Source of the DNA: Alistipes sp.
Lineage (GTDB): Bacteria; Bacteroidota; Bacteroidia; Bacteroidales; Rikenellaceae
Assembly (NCBI GenBank): GCA_017555905.1
Contig: JAFZFP010000014.1
Span: forward strand, 1-36,873
Length of the DNA: 36,873 nucleotides
Direction of reading: 5' to 3'
Shown in pieces: positions 14,144-23,018 of the stretch. The notes beneath the pieces are model-generated. The model had not been told where the DNA came from and ran no database searches. It saw only the letters and a program-made list of their open reading frames with translations. A program made the translations under genes and the position numbers. Every line of letters starts with the position of its first letter. Position 1 is the stretch's first letter.

Positions 14144-14210
14144 ATCAATAAATTTTGACTTCGCTCGCAAAAGAGTTTTTACACCCCCTTGCTACGAATA
14201 GAATCTTCTA

Positions 14211-14444
14211 TTACTTGTGAGACTCGATGTAGTCGATAGCATCGCCTACAGTCTGAATCTTCTCAGCGTCGCCATCAGGAATCTGGAGATCGAAAGCCTT
14301 CTCGAACTCCATAATGAGCTCTACCTGATCCAATGAATCAGCACCAAGGTGAGCAGTGAAGCTTGCCTCGCGAACTACCTCTGACTCCTTAACACCCAAC
14401 TTGTCAACGATGATCTCGACAACTTTTGACTGAATTTCTGACAT
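14211..14444 (-). CDS. acpP: Acyl carrier protein
   Basis: This 77-residue acidic protein carries growing fatty acyl chains on a phosphopantetheine arm. The attachment serine is S37 in [16 protein letters not shown]. The length and the four-helix pattern match the family exactly. It lies upstream of rnc on the same strand; the fabF gene that often follows it is absent here. Confidence 0.97.
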   Translation of the reverse strand: MSEIQSKVVEIIVDKLGVKESEVVREASFTAHLGADSLDQVELIMEFEKAFDLQIPDGDAEKIQTVGDAIDYIESHK

Positions 14445-14530
14445 AATAAATAAGTTTTAGTTAAACATTATAGTAGTAAAAATAATCTACTGTAATCATA
14501 TCTGGCATCATTTTTTTCAACCAGACGATG

Positions 14531-14538
14531 CAAAAGTA
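14531..14538 (-). promoter_or_regulatory. -7 box for acpP
   Basis: The reverse strand reads TACTTTTG, fitting TAnnTTTG, about 87 nt upstream of the acpP ATG. No matching -33 TTG is seen. Confidence 0.45.
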
Positions 14539-14551
14539 ACATTTTTTTTAT

Positions 14552-14559
14552 TATCTTTG
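14552..14559 (+). promoter_or_regulatory. -7 box for pepE
   Basis: The plus strand reads TATCTTTG about 70 nt before the pepE ATG. It is divergent from, and only 13 nt away from, the acpP box, so the two promoters overlap. A -33 TTG is not evident. Confidence 0.5.
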
Positions 14560-14629
14560 ACATTATTACTAATAAATTTTACCACAGTTTTTCGACAATA
14601 TGTGTTAAATACTTAAAATACAACGAATT

Positions 14630-15343
14630 ATGAATTTACTACTTATTTCTAATTCTACCAACGCAGGCGAGCCTTATTTGAAATACCCTATCGCCGAAAT
14701 AGCAAAAACACTTAAGGGCGTAACCGAGGTTGTCTTCGTTCCATACGCTGCAGTGACCTTCTCTTACGACGAGTATGAGGCAAAAGTTCAGGAGCGCTTC
14801 AACGAGATTGGCATCAAGGTTAATTCTATCCACCGCGCACTCAACAAGCGTAACTTCATCCGTCACGCTCAGGCTATCGTTATCGGTGGCGGTAACACCT
14901 TCGCTCTTTTGAAGAAGATGCAGGAGGAGGATCTCCTCGACGCTATCTTCCGTCGTGTGAAGGCTGGTGTACCTTACATTGGCTGGTCGGCAGGTAGCAA
15001 CGTAACCTGTCCTACAATCTGCACAACAAACGATATGCCGATTGTTCAGCCAGAGTCATTCCGTGCTATCGGCTTGGTATCGTTCCAGATCAACCCACAC
15101 TACCTCGATGCTAACCCTGAGGGTCACGCAGGCGAGACTCGCGAGCAGCGCATCCTTGAGTATCTTGAGGCTAACCGCAGCCGCTATGTCGTAGGTCTTC
15201 GTGAGGGCTGTATGCTCCGCATCGACGACAACGGTATTCAACTTATCGGTTCACGCACTATGCGTGTATTTAAGAAGGGTATGGAGACATTTGAGGTTGC
15301 TCCTGGCGACAACATCGACTTCCTTATCCACCGCAATAAGTAG
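14630..15343 (+). CDS. pepE: Peptidase E (alpha-aspartyl dipeptidase, family S51)
   Basis: This cytosolic serine peptidase cleaves dipeptides with an N-terminal aspartate. The 237-residue protein has the nucleophile S120 in the elbow YIGWSAGSN, the preceding IVIGGGNTFALLK (83-95) and H157 in FQINPHYLD. These match the class I glutamine amidotransferase-like fold of S51. The strand-rich C-terminus with GLREGCMLRI is also typical. YraN begins 7 nt downstream, so the two genes are probably one operon. Confidence 0.93.
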   Translation: MNLLLISNSTNAGEPYLKYPIAEIAKTLKGVTEVVFVPYAAVTFSYDEYEAKVQERFNEIGIKVNSIHRALNKRNFIRHAQAIVIGGGNTFALLKKMQEEDLLDAIFRRVKAGVPYIGWSAGSNVTCPTICTTNDMPIVQPESFRAIGLVSFQINPHYLDANPEGHAGETREQRILEYLEANRSRYVVGLREGCMLRIDDNGIQLIGSRTMRVFKKGMETFEVAPGDNIDFLIHRNK

Positions 15344-15349
15344 CATTGA

Positions 15350-15706
15350 ATGGATATCCGCGCTATCGACATAGGTGCTAAGGGCGAGGATGCAGCGATG
15401 GAGTGGTTGCGCGAACGAGGGTACTACATCGTCGAGCGCAACTGGCGCATAGGCCACTACGAAATAGATATCATTGCACAGCACTTCGATACGATGCACT
15501 TCGTGGAGGTCAAGACACGCTCCTTGGGGTCGTGGCAATCGGCCTTCGACAGCATCGACGAGCAAAAGAGACGTACACTGCGTAGGGGCGCGATGGCCTA
15601 CAACGCCATACACCGCCATCAGCACAATGTGCAATTCGACCTTATCGCCGTAACCATCGACTCGCACGACAACTACACGATAGAACTAACCGAGAATATC
15701 CTATAA
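15350..15706 (+). CDS. yraN: YraN (UPF0102) family endonuclease-like protein
   Basis: The 118-residue protein has the restriction-endonuclease-like fold of the UPF0102 family. The N-terminal motif is GAKGEDAAMEWLRERGYYIV (9-28). The active-site-like residues follow: E38/D40 in HYEIDIIA and E53/K55 in FVEVKTR. Its role is not established; a nuclease linked to DNA processing is assumed from the fold. It follows pepE by 7 nt and ends just before a strong hairpin. Confidence 0.92.
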   Translation: MDIRAIDIGAKGEDAAMEWLRERGYYIVERNWRIGHYEIDIIAQHFDTMHFVEVKTRSLGSWQSAFDSIDEQKRRTLRRGAMAYNAIHRHQHNVQFDLIAVTIDSHDNYTIELTENIL

Positions 15707-15710
15707 ATAG

Positions 15711-15747
15711 GTACCCCCGACACCACGCAAAGGCCATTCGGGGGTAC
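15711..15747 (+). terminator. Terminator between yraN and waaA
   Basis: GTACCCCCGA (15711-15720) and TCGGGGGTAC (15738-15747) form a perfect 10-bp stem followed by TATCTTTT. That tract also resembles a -7 box (TATCTTTT) ending just before the waaA ATG at 15759, so terminator and downstream promoter may overlap here too. The -33 element is not clear. Confidence 0.7.
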
Positions 15748-15758
15748 TATCTTTTGGT

Positions 15759-16994
15759 ATGAACAACCTCTACAACTTCGGCATCAGGGCGTACGGCTTA
15801 GGCATAGCCATCGCAAGTCTTGTAAATAGTAAGGCTCGCCTTTGGCATAAGGGTCGCATCGCTCTCTTCGAGAGGTTAGCAACGAAAATCGACACCCAGG
15901 GTAAGCGTGTTTGGGTACACGTAGCCTCGCTAGGAGAATTTGAGCAAGCACGTCCCATAATCGAGGAACTCAAGAGGGTGCGCCCAGAGGTAAAGGTGGT
16001 AGTCACCTTCTTCTCACCCTCGGGCTACGAGATACGCAAGAACTACCCAAAGGCCGACTGCGTGGAGTATCTTCCAGAGGACACGCCAGAGAGTGTATCG
16101 CGATTCTTAGACATAGTAAAACCTTCGGTGGCCCTCTTCATAAAGTATGAGTTTTGGCTCAACTACCTCGAAGAGTTACGCAAGAGAGAGATACCTACCC
16201 TACTCGTCTCGGCCATCTTCCGCCGAGACTCCATCTTCTTTCGCCCCTATGGCAAGGCTTGGCGTAAGGCCCTCGGCACCTACGAAACGATGTTTGTGCA
16301 GAACGACAAATCGAAAGCACTACTCAACGAGCTTGGGTATCAACGTGTTGTAGTGGCAGGCGACAGTCGCTTCGACCGTGTCAGAGAGATTGCTCAGCAA
16401 GCCAAGGAGATAGAGATCATAGAGCGATTCAAGGGTAATGGTAGGCTCTTTGTGGCTGGTTCAACGTGGGAGCGCGACGAGGAGTTAATCATAGATGCTA
16501 TGGCTAAAAACCGCGATATAAAGTTCTTGATTGCTCCTCACGAGATTGGTGACGACAGGGTACAGAGGCTTATGGATAGGTGTAACGCCAAGGCGATTCG
16601 ATACACAGACATAAGCGTCAATAACGATCTTGCCGACTACCAACTACTCATCCTCGACACTATGGGTATGCTCTCTTCGGTCTACCGCTATGCCGATTGG
16701 GCATACATAGGAGGTGGCTTTGGTGCGGGTATTCACAACATCTTAGAGCCTGCGGTGTATGGCATCGCCATAACATTTGGTCCTCGCTACCACAAATTTC
16801 AGGAGGCACACGACCTTATCGGATTGGGCGTAGCACAGAGCGTAAGGAACAAAGCGGAGTTACGAGATCGTATTGCCCACCTCAAGGGAGACTCCTTCAG
16901 CGAGTCGAGCATACGAGCGAAAGCGTTGAAATATATTGATGACAACTGCGGAGCCACGCCACTCATAGTAGAGCATATACTAAACTTACTGTAG
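15759..16994 (+). CDS. waaA: 3-deoxy-D-manno-octulosonate (Kdo) transferase
   Basis: This inner-membrane glycosyltransferase attaches Kdo to lipid A precursor. The 411-residue protein has the family's N-terminal hydrophobic segment, the motif VWVHVASLGEFEQARPIIEE (51-70) containing the conserved Glu (E60), and EFWLNYLEELRKREIPTLLV. A C-terminal donor-binding region is YIGGGFGAGIHNILEPAVYG, followed by FGPRYHKFQEA. Its length and motif order match WaaA (KdtA). It is transcribed separately, between two hairpins. Confidence 0.95.
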   Translation: MNNLYNFGIRAYGLGIAIASLVNSKARLWHKGRIALFERLATKIDTQGKRVWVHVASLGEFEQARPIIEELKRVRPEVKVVVTFFSPSGYEIRKNYPKADCVEYLPEDTPESVSRFLDIVKPSVALFIKYEFWLNYLEELRKREIPTLLVSAIFRRDSIFFRPYGKAWRKALGTYETMFVQNDKSKALLNELGYQRVVVAGDSRFDRVREIAQQAKEIEIIERFKGNGRLFVAGSTWERDEELIIDAMAKNRDIKFLIAPHEIGDDRVQRLMDRCNAKAIRYTDISVNNDLADYQLLILDTMGMLSSVYRYADWAYIGGGFGAGIHNILEPAVYGIAITFGPRYHKFQEAHDLIGLGVAQSVRNKAELRDRIAHLKGDSFSESSIRAKALKYIDDNCGATPLIVEHILNLL

Positions 16995-17006
16995 CAAACA
17001 GTCTAA

Positions 17007-17051
17007 AAAAGAGGAGTATCGCAGGTCTAATACCCACGATACTCCTCTTTT
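17007..17051. terminator. Bidirectional terminator between waaA and the accessory locus
   Basis: AAAAGAGGAGTATCG (17007-17021) and CGATACTCCTCTTTT (17037-17051) are a perfect 15-bp stem with a 15-nt loop and A/T tracts on both sides. It ends two converging transcription units. Confidence 0.9.
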
Positions 17052-17070
17052 GCTATCTACAGCGAGACTC

Positions 17071-17538
17071 CTACAAAAGTGGAGCAACGTCTGTAGCACG
17101 TGTTGCACCTGCCTCGTCGATAACCTCCTGAGGGATAGTGCAAATCTCGTAAACGCTGGTGATGCTAACGTCCTCCTGGCTATAGAGTTTAAGAATGCCA
17201 TCAACAACCTCAAAACGGTAGCCACAAGCCCAACTATCACCATTAGCGTATGTACCTGAAACGATATCACCATTAGTAGTGTAAGTACCGTTGAAGTGGT
17301 CGTAAGTGAGGTTCCACACCTGCTGGTAGATATCGAACGAGCCATCGGCCTTGAACTGCAAATATACATTAAACTCAGGAGCCTGCTCATCCCAAGAGGT
17401 GAGACACCATTGATTTACGATTGACGAAGGGTTGTTATTGTTATTGTTTCCAGTACCCTGACCCTCCTTATTCTTATTGCAACCAACCAATGCCAAAAGC
17501 ATAAGCGCAACAAGTGAGCATATCTTCAAACTTTTCAT
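17071..17538 (-). CDS. Small barrel-like lipoprotein of cassette 1
   Basis: The 155-residue protein has a lipoprotein signal peptide ending LVGC (C20), an Asn-rich spacer, and a beta-rich domain (about 40-140). The domain holds NQWCL, FNVYLQF, FDIYQQ, GTYTTNGDIVSGTYANGDSW and VYEICTIPQEV. This alternating strand pattern resembles lipocalin-like or META-type barrels, but I cannot name the family. It is a paralogue of the lipoproteins starting at 20232 and 22975. It begins 31 nt after the S8 protease gene. The tail GATRATDVAPLL resembles the tails of its paralogues. Possible roles are inhibitor, chaperone or substrate carrier for the adjacent protease; this is inference from pairing only. Confidence 0.8.
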   Translation of the reverse strand: MKSLKICSLVALMLLALVGCNKNKEGQGTGNNNNNNPSSIVNQWCLTSWDEQAPEFNVYLQFKADGSFDIYQQVWNLTYDHFNGTYTTNGDIVSGTYANGDSWACGYRFEVVDGILKLYSQEDVSITSVYEICTIPQEVIDEAGATRATDVAPLL

Positions 17539-17569
17539 ATTGAAATCCTTTTTAGAATATTATACACTA

Positions 17570-19567
17570 CTACAACCAGCCACCAGGGATGATAGGCTCG
17601 TTTGTACCCTCATCGACCTTAACGCCATAGCGAACAACAAGGGCAACCTCGTGCTGTGCCTCGAGACCACCAGTAATCTGACCACCACCAACAGTGGTAC
17701 CACCAGCGATATACTTCAATGTTACGAGAGCCGAACCAGGCTTAGTACAAGTAATTATGAGTTTACCTCCCATAAGTTTTACATCGGTAATGCCAAGCTT
17801 ATCCATTACCTCCTGGCTAATAACAGGATTAAGCATCTTGATACTCAACTGACCATCGCCAATATACTTACCCAAATCAATCGCTACAGACTCACCTACA
17901 GGGAGTGCGATACAAGTAGTACCACGCACAGCCATAAGCGCACGATAAGCATCAATAAGACCTGTACCCATCTTATTGTTATAACTTGCGAGGTTGAGTG
18001 TACCACCCTCAGCGTACTTCTCCTTGAAGCGGAGGTCGCCAACGAAGGTGCTAAGGCTATTAACAGAAGAGAGAATAATATCCTTCAACTCTGGCAATGT
18101 CAATTTAATGCCATTATCCAAAGCGTAAGAGATAGCCAACGCTGCAATACCAGATACGTGAGGACAAGCCATTGAAGTACCCTGGTAGAGACCATAGCGG
18201 TCGCCTGGGAGAGTAGAGAGTACACAACCCTGCTCAGCATAACCAGCAGCATACTCACCACCAGGAGCGGCTACGTTACAACCTCTATCGTAGCAAGTGT
18301 AGTATGTAGGCAAACCATCAGGTCCAATAGCGGTTACTGCGATAAGTTTATTGTATGCAGCAGGATAGCCCGCTACGCTCTTACCGTCGTTACCAGCAGC
18401 AAAGATGATAATACCACCATCCAAAGCCTCGCAGTTCTTCTTCTCCATAAAGTAGTTGAAGGCTGTAACCTCCACCTTGGTAGTTCCGCTATCGAAGGCA
18501 GCATCGTTAGCGATCTGGCCAGCACCGAAACCCCAAGAGTTCTGCAACACTGAAGCACCACGGTCTGCAGCATACTCAACAGCAGCAGCGGTAGCACTTG
18601 GACCCGCAGCTTCACCGTTAGAGATAATCTGGCAAGAGATAAGGCGTACACCATCACCATTACCCGAACCACCAGCAACACCACAACAGCCGATGCCGTT
18701 GTTGTTCACTGCAGCAACTGTACCTGCCACGTGTGTACCGTGACCAGAGTCCTTAGCCTTAGACCAAGTGACACGACCATTATCAACGAAGTTGTAACCG
18801 TAGATATCATCTACATAGCCATTGCCATCGTCATCAACACCATCAGCACCATTCAACTCAGCCTTGTTTGCACACATATTAGCCTTCAAATCAGCGTGAG
18901 TGTAGCATACACCCTCATCAACTACAGCAACGATAACATCTGGACGACCAGTAGTATGCTCCCAAGCGTTGAAGAGGTTGATATCTGCACCAGCCTTAGC
19001 ATTAGGGAAGTTTACTGTACCATCGTTATTGTAGTGCCACTGCTGACCAAGCATAGGGTCGTTGAAAGGCAACTCCTCAGAACGTGTGGTCTGGAAAGCA
19101 TCCAACGATACCTCAGGAATACGCTCAGCAGGCACCTTAACACGTGTAGCGAACTGTACAGCCTCCACCTCGTTCAACTTAGAGAGTGACTGTGCAACAG
19201 CCTCGAGGTTTGCATCCTCAGAGAAAGTAATGGTGTACCAGCGGTGCATATCGAGTTCACGCTTCTGCTCCGCATTAACAAGCATATTAAATACAGGCTT
19301 GATAGAGGTTGCTCCACACTCCGAAGCCAACGCATCCAAAGCAGTAACACCTGAACGAGTAGCATCAGTAGCACCCTCAAGTTGTGACGCTGTAGCCTCA
19401 TCAACGAAGATAATCAACTCACCCTGCTTAGCATCCTCAGAGGTGTTCACAATCTTCTTTAGTGCAACAGCCTCAGCAGAACCCTGTGACTGATCAACGG
19501 TATCGCTGACACACGATGCCACGAACAATCCCGCCAAAGCAAAAAGAAAAACTTTTGTCTTATTCAT
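17570..19567 (-). CDS. Subtilisin-family (S8) lipoprotein serine protease, cassette 1
   Basis: The 665-residue protein has a lipoprotein signal (FVASC, C19) and an I9-like prodomain (about 50-145) containing VFNML and MHRWYTITF. The catalytic domain has D217 (VAVVDEGVCYTHADL), H276 (SGHGTHVAGTV), oxyanion N393 (FAAGND) and S465 (GTSMACPHVSG), so the triad is complete. The C-terminal beta domain (about 545-665) ends GGWL. The motif DGVDDDGNGYVDD suggests a calcium site. The protein probably sits on the outer membrane and cuts external proteins. Sequence TRSEELPFNDP marks the pro/catalytic junction. A -7 box and an upstream terminator suggest it is its own transcription unit with the lipoprotein that follows. 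Confidence 0.93.
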   Translation of the reverse strand: MNKTKVFLFALAGLFVASCVSDTVDQSQGSAEAVALKKIVNTSEDAKQGELIIFVDEATASQLEGATDATRSGVTALDALASECGATSIKPVFNMLVNAEQKRELDMHRWYTITFSEDANLEAVAQSLSKLNEVEAVQFATRVKVPAERIPEVSLDAFQTTRSEELPFNDPMLGQQWHYNNDGTVNFPNAKAGADINLFNAWEHTTGRPDVIVAVVDEGVCYTHADLKANMCANKAELNGADGVDDDGNGYVDDIYGYNFVDNGRVTWSKAKDSGHGTHVAGTVAAVNNNGIGCCGVAGGSGNGDGVRLISCQIISNGEAAGPSATAAAVEYAADRGASVLQNSWGFGAGQIANDAAFDSGTTKVEVTAFNYFMEKKNCEALDGGIIIFAAGNDGKSVAGYPAAYNKLIAVTAIGPDGLPTYYTCYDRGCNVAAPGGEYAAGYAEQGCVLSTLPGDRYGLYQGTSMACPHVSGIAALAISYALDNGIKLTLPELKDIILSSVNSLSTFVGDLRFKEKYAEGGTLNLASYNNKMGTGLIDAYRALMAVRGTTCIALPVGESVAIDLGKYIGDGQLSIKMLNPVISQEVMDKLGITDVKLMGGKLIITCTKPGSALVTLKYIAGGTTVGGGQITGGLEAQHEVALVVRYGVKVDEGTNEPIIPGGWL

Positions 19568-19626
19568 AGTTGTTAATAGTTAAATGTTTCCTAATCATCT
19601 AAGTTTGGCCACACAAAGCCAATATG

Positions 19627-19634
19627 CAAAGATA
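19627..19634 (-). promoter_or_regulatory. -7 box for protease cassette 1
   Basis: The reverse strand reads TATCTTTG 59 nt upstream of the protease ATG and just after the terminator of cassette 2. A TTG at -33 is not present, so the strength or factor dependence is uncertain. Confidence 0.5.
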
Positions 19635-19676
19635 CAATTTTTTTTTGGAATTTGTGACTTTAGTTATTTTTTTCAC

Positions 19677-19729
19677 AAAAAAAAGAGTACCCCTCGAAGG
19701 TGTAATAGCACTCTTCGAGGGGCAACTCT
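19677..19729 (-). terminator. Terminator of protease cassette 2
   Basis: On the minus strand, arms built of CCCCTCGAAG and CTTCGAGGGG (10 bp perfect; 19690-19699, 19713-19722) extend through AGAGT/ACTCT and end in an 8-nt T run. It is a textbook intrinsic terminator, 36 nt after the lipoprotein stop. Confidence 0.9.
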
Positions 19730-19764
19730 ATACATATCGGTCTATGAGCCTGTCACAAAGCGAC

Positions 19765-20232
19765 CTACAAGAATGGAACAAACTCCATTGAGCGGGTTGT
19801 GAGAGCCTCGGTGATTACCTCCATAGGTATCTCGCAAGCCTCGTAGACGCAAGTGATAGGATTTGACTCCTTGCTTACAAGGGTGAGGGTGTTACCATCC
19901 TCAGAAACGCTACCCTGGTAGTCGCACTTCCACGCAGAGCCATCGACATAAACACCCGAAAGGGTATCACCCTTGATGGTGTAATCACCCTCGTAATAGA
20001 GGTAATCAAGGGTATAAATCTGCTGGTACATATTGAAAATACCCGACTCCAAGTAGAGGTAAACGGTGAACTCTGGCTCTACGCCATTTACCGAAACCAA
20101 CTTCCACTCGTTATCTACATTTGTGAGGGTTGGTACATCAACACCACCACCATTATTATTATTTGGCTTCTCGCAAGCAACCATCGCTATAAGCAGAACT
20201 ACTGCTATAGACCATACCTTAAAAATCTTCAT
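19765..20232 (-). CDS. Small barrel-like lipoprotein of cassette 2
   Basis: The 155-residue protein has a lipoprotein signal ending MVAC (C20), an Asn/Gly-rich spacer and the same beta domain as its two paralogues: NEWKLVSV, FTVYLYL, FNMYQQ, GDYTIKGDTLSGVYVDGSAW, SEDGNTLTL and VYEACEIPMEV. The tail reads TTRSMEFVPFL. It follows its protease gene by 33 nt and precedes a strong terminator. Family and function are not recognised; the constant pairing with an S8 protease is the main clue. Confidence 0.8.
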   Translation of the reverse strand: MKIFKVWSIAVVLLIAMVACEKPNNNNGGGVDVPTLTNVDNEWKLVSVNGVEPEFTVYLYLESGIFNMYQQIYTLDYLYYEGDYTIKGDTLSGVYVDGSAWKCDYQGSVSEDGNTLTLVSKESNPITCVYEACEIPMEVITEALTTRSMEFVPFL

Positions 20233-20265
20233 ACTCTACAATCTATTTCTGTGTTCTACATATAA

Positions 20266-22311
20266 TTACAACCAAGCGCCATTATCGTTCTTCTGGCGAG
20301 AGATAAGCACCAACTCCTTCTCGATGAGTTTACCACCAGGAGTGTTTGAAGTACCTACCTTGTCGCCACCAGCGATGAACTTAACAGTCACAACACCGAT
20401 ACCTGGCTTAGTACAAGTGAGGATAAACAAGTTGCTAAAGACTGTATCGCCCTCGATACCGAGACTCTCGCGTACCTCGTCGCTGATGACATACTCCTTA
20501 GTAAGTGTAAGCGAAAGGTTACGATCACCAAAAAGGGTATTAACATCGATCTCGATCTCCTCGCCCACAACCACAGGAACACAAGTAGCACCACGAAGGT
20601 TCATAATAGCAAGTGTAGCATCGAGTTTACCAGTACCCATAGCGTTGTCATAGGCATTGAGATTAAAGGTAAAGCTCTGACCATAGTTGTTGAACGCAGT
20701 CTTTGAGCGATCCTTCAAACTACCGAAACCACGTACAGAGGTTGTGAGAATCTCGTTGAGTTCAGCAGTAGTGAGGTGGATACCATTCTCTACAGCATAA
20801 GACAACAACAACGCTGCAACACCCGACACGTGAGGGCAAGCCATTGAGGTACCCTGCATATAGCCGTAGTCCGAGCCATAGATATCCTCGCCATAGGTAT
20901 ATGGGTCACGGGTCTCAGCAGGGATAGTTGAAAGAACTGTGCTGGCATCAACATAGTTGCGCATCTGGTACTCGTACTCACCACCAGGGCCCGCTACGTT
21001 ACAACCCTTTCCATAGTTGGTATATGTTGTAGGAAGACCATCTGGAGCGTATGATGTTACAGAGATAAACTCAGTATAACCGCCAGGATAGTTCGACGCT
21101 GGGTGAGCCTCGTTACCAGCAGCAAAGATTACGATACCTCCATCCATAGCCGAGCAGTTGCTCTGGCTGATGAAGTAGTCGAGAGCCTCGTGCAACAATG
21201 GCTGATCGCGCTTGAATGAACCGTCAGTGATATTTGTTACGGTGTAGCCCCAAGAGTTCTGCAACACTGAAGCACCCATATCGGCAGCGTACTCAACACC
21301 ACGAGCAGTCTTTCGGTCACCAGAAGCATCAGGACCATCGAAAATCTGGATGCTCATAATGCGAACACCGTCACCCTTACCAGAACCACCAGCAACACCC
21401 GATACACCCAAAGCGTTGTTATTTACAGCAGCGATAGTACCTGCTACGTGTGTACCGTGACCTGTATCGCCAGCATAGTAGCCCTCTCTCCAAGCAACAA
21501 CATCCCAAGTAACATCACCATTCTCGTCCCAAGTGTTTACACCGTGGATATCATCAACCCAGCCGTTCTGGTCGTCATCAACACCTGGCTGACCACTCTT
21601 CTCGGCCTCGTTCACCCACATATTTGCCTCCAAATCTGGGTGGTTATACTTGACACCCTCATCTACAACGGCTACTACAACCTCGCGGTTACCTGCTGTG
21701 TACTGCCAAGCACCGAATGCACCGATATCCTCGCCCTCCTTAGCAGTCTGAGAGATGCTCTTGCTACCACGGTTATCGTAGTGCCACTGCAAAGTAAGCA
21801 TAGGGTCGTTATATGGCATCTCGTCGGCACGTGTGATAGGCATAACCTCCTTAACAGGACGTGCAGCAGCCTGAGGACGCTTAGGTGTAGTGCTAAACTG
21901 AATCTTGCTAACCGATGGGAGTTCTGCAAACTTCTGTGCTACAACATCAAGATTTGCCTCCTGATCGAACTTAACAACGAACCAGCGGTGCATACCACGA
22001 GCGCGCTTCACATCAGCGTTCATAGCCATATTGAAGACCTGCTCAACAGACTCAGCACCTACCTCCTGAGCAATAGCAGCCAAGGCGCTGTCTGACGAAC
22101 GAGTGATAGCCTTCTCTACGCTCCACTGCTCAGCAGTAGCATCATCCACATAGAGAACCAACTCGCCCTTTGCAGCATTCTCCGAGGTATTAACAATCTT
22201 TGTGGCAACAGCAACCTCACCCTGAGCAGAGCCATCCATCTTAGGATCCTCGACGCAAGCAGCAGCAAGAGTAGCCACAACAGCAAACATTAAAAATTTA
22301 ACCTTGTTCAT
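20266..22311 (-). CDS. Subtilisin-family (S8) lipoprotein serine protease, cassette 2
   Basis: The 681-residue paralogue has lipidation at C19 (LAAAC) and a prodomain with VFNMAMN and MHRWFVVKF. The complete active site is D217 (VAVVDEGVKYNHPDL), H285 (TGHGTHVAGTI), N400 (FAAGNE) and S489 (GTSMACPHVSG). GVDDDQNGWVDD is a likely calcium loop. Compared with its paralogues it has an insert before the active-site serine (about residues 464-482, with TYGEDIYGSDYGYMQ), which may reshape the substrate cleft. The C-terminal domain ends NGAWL. It has its own promoter downstream of a terminator. Confidence 0.93.
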   Translation of the reverse strand: MNKVKFLMFAVVATLAAACVEDPKMDGSAQGEVAVATKIVNTSENAAKGELVLYVDDATAEQWSVEKAITRSSDSALAAIAQEVGAESVEQVFNMAMNADVKRARGMHRWFVVKFDQEANLDVVAQKFAELPSVSKIQFSTTPKRPQAAARPVKEVMPITRADEMPYNDPMLTLQWHYDNRGSKSISQTAKEGEDIGAFGAWQYTAGNREVVVAVVDEGVKYNHPDLEANMWVNEAEKSGQPGVDDDQNGWVDDIHGVNTWDENGDVTWDVVAWREGYYAGDTGHGTHVAGTIAAVNNNALGVSGVAGGSGKGDGVRIMSIQIFDGPDASGDRKTARGVEYAADMGASVLQNSWGYTVTNITDGSFKRDQPLLHEALDYFISQSNCSAMDGGIVIFAAGNEAHPASNYPGGYTEFISVTSYAPDGLPTTYTNYGKGCNVAGPGGEYEYQMRNYVDASTVLSTIPAETRDPYTYGEDIYGSDYGYMQGTSMACPHVSGVAALLLSYAVENGIHLTTAELNEILTTSVRGFGSLKDRSKTAFNNYGQSFTFNLNAYDNAMGTGKLDATLAIMNLRGATCVPVVVGEEIEIDVNTLFGDRNLSLTLTKEYVISDEVRESLGIEGDTVFSNLFILTCTKPGIGVVTVKFIAGGDKVGTSNTPGGKLIEKELVLISRQKNDNGAWL

Positions 22312-22363
22312 ATTTTTTTTGTTATTTAGTAGTTTTCGCCTATAACAACATTACTTCAAGGTG

Positions 22364-22393
22364 CGAAGATAGTAAAAAAATCTGTATCAACAA
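22364..22393 (-). promoter_or_regulatory. Promoter of protease cassette 2
   Basis: On the reverse strand TTG (22391-22393), 19 nt, then TATCTTCG (22364-22371) differs from the consensus at one position. The leader to the protease ATG would be about 47 nt. Confidence 0.55.
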
Positions 22394-22442
22394 TACCATT
22401 TTATCTATTCTCTGCATAGATATTCACACAAATAGATAACGC

Positions 22443-22474
22443 AAAAAACCGCCCGACTATTGCTAGTCGGACGG
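22443..22474 (-). terminator. Terminator of protease cassette 3
   Basis: On the minus strand CCGTCCGACTA (22464-22474) pairs with TAGTCGGGCGG (22449-22459), with one G-U pair and a GCAA tetraloop. A T6 tract follows. It lies about 40 nt past the lipoprotein stop. Confidence 0.9.
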
Positions 22475-22513
22475 TCCTTCTATTCGGGTTTAATACCCTA
22501 CTTGCGCTTTTGA

Positions 22514-22975
22514 CTACAAGAAGTAACCTGTTGCGCGTACGCTTGCTGGCTCTACAGCGTTAGCCTTCACGCTCTCAGGAATAGCAACCTGCTCGTATAC
22601 GCTCATAGTGCCATCAGTGGTGTGAAGGCGGAGAACCTTACCATCTGCTGATACCTCTGCGCGATACTCGTAGTTCCACGCTGTGCCATCTGCATAAGTA
22701 CCTGTAAGATCATTGCCTGAGAGTACGTAGTCGCCATTGCTGTAAACATACTCATAGGTGAAGTTACGCTCATACATCTCGAAAGTAGCGTCCTCGTTGA
22801 AATCAACGTAAACGTCGAACTTCGCAGGCTGACCAGCAAACTCTACGAGGTGCCACTCATTGACAATCTTATTGACATCACCTGGCACGAAAGTTACAGG
22901 AGCTGGCTCTGGCTTACAGCCTACCATGGCTACGAGCAACATAACTGCAAGTGAAAATATCTTTAGATTCTTCAT
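22514..22975 (-). CDS. Small barrel-like lipoprotein of cassette 3
   Basis: The 153-residue protein has a lipoprotein signal ending MVGC (C20), a Pro/Glu spacer and the shared beta domain: NEWHLVEF, FDVYVDF, FEMYERNF, GDYVLSGNDLTGTYADGTAW, SADGKVLRLH and VYEQVAIPESV. The tail reads SVRATGYFL, again with an Arg-Ala step near the C-terminus. It follows its protease gene by 43 nt and is closed by a terminator. The function is unknown. Confidence 0.8.
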   Translation of the reverse strand: MKNLKIFSLAVMLLVAMVGCKPEPAPVTFVPGDVNKIVNEWHLVEFAGQPAKFDVYVDFNEDATFEMYERNFTYEYVYSNGDYVLSGNDLTGTYADGTAWNYEYRAEVSADGKVLRLHTTDGTMSVYEQVAIPESVKANAVEPASVRATGYFL

Positions 22976-23018
22976 AATTCGTTTACTTTTTAGTAATTAT
23001 TACTCTACGATGAAACTA

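Noticed and set aside
14033-14160. Minus-strand open frame in the acpP-rnc spacer
   Set aside because: It has no credible start or upstream signal, and the sequence is better explained by strong stem-loops. It is not a recognisable fabF remnant.
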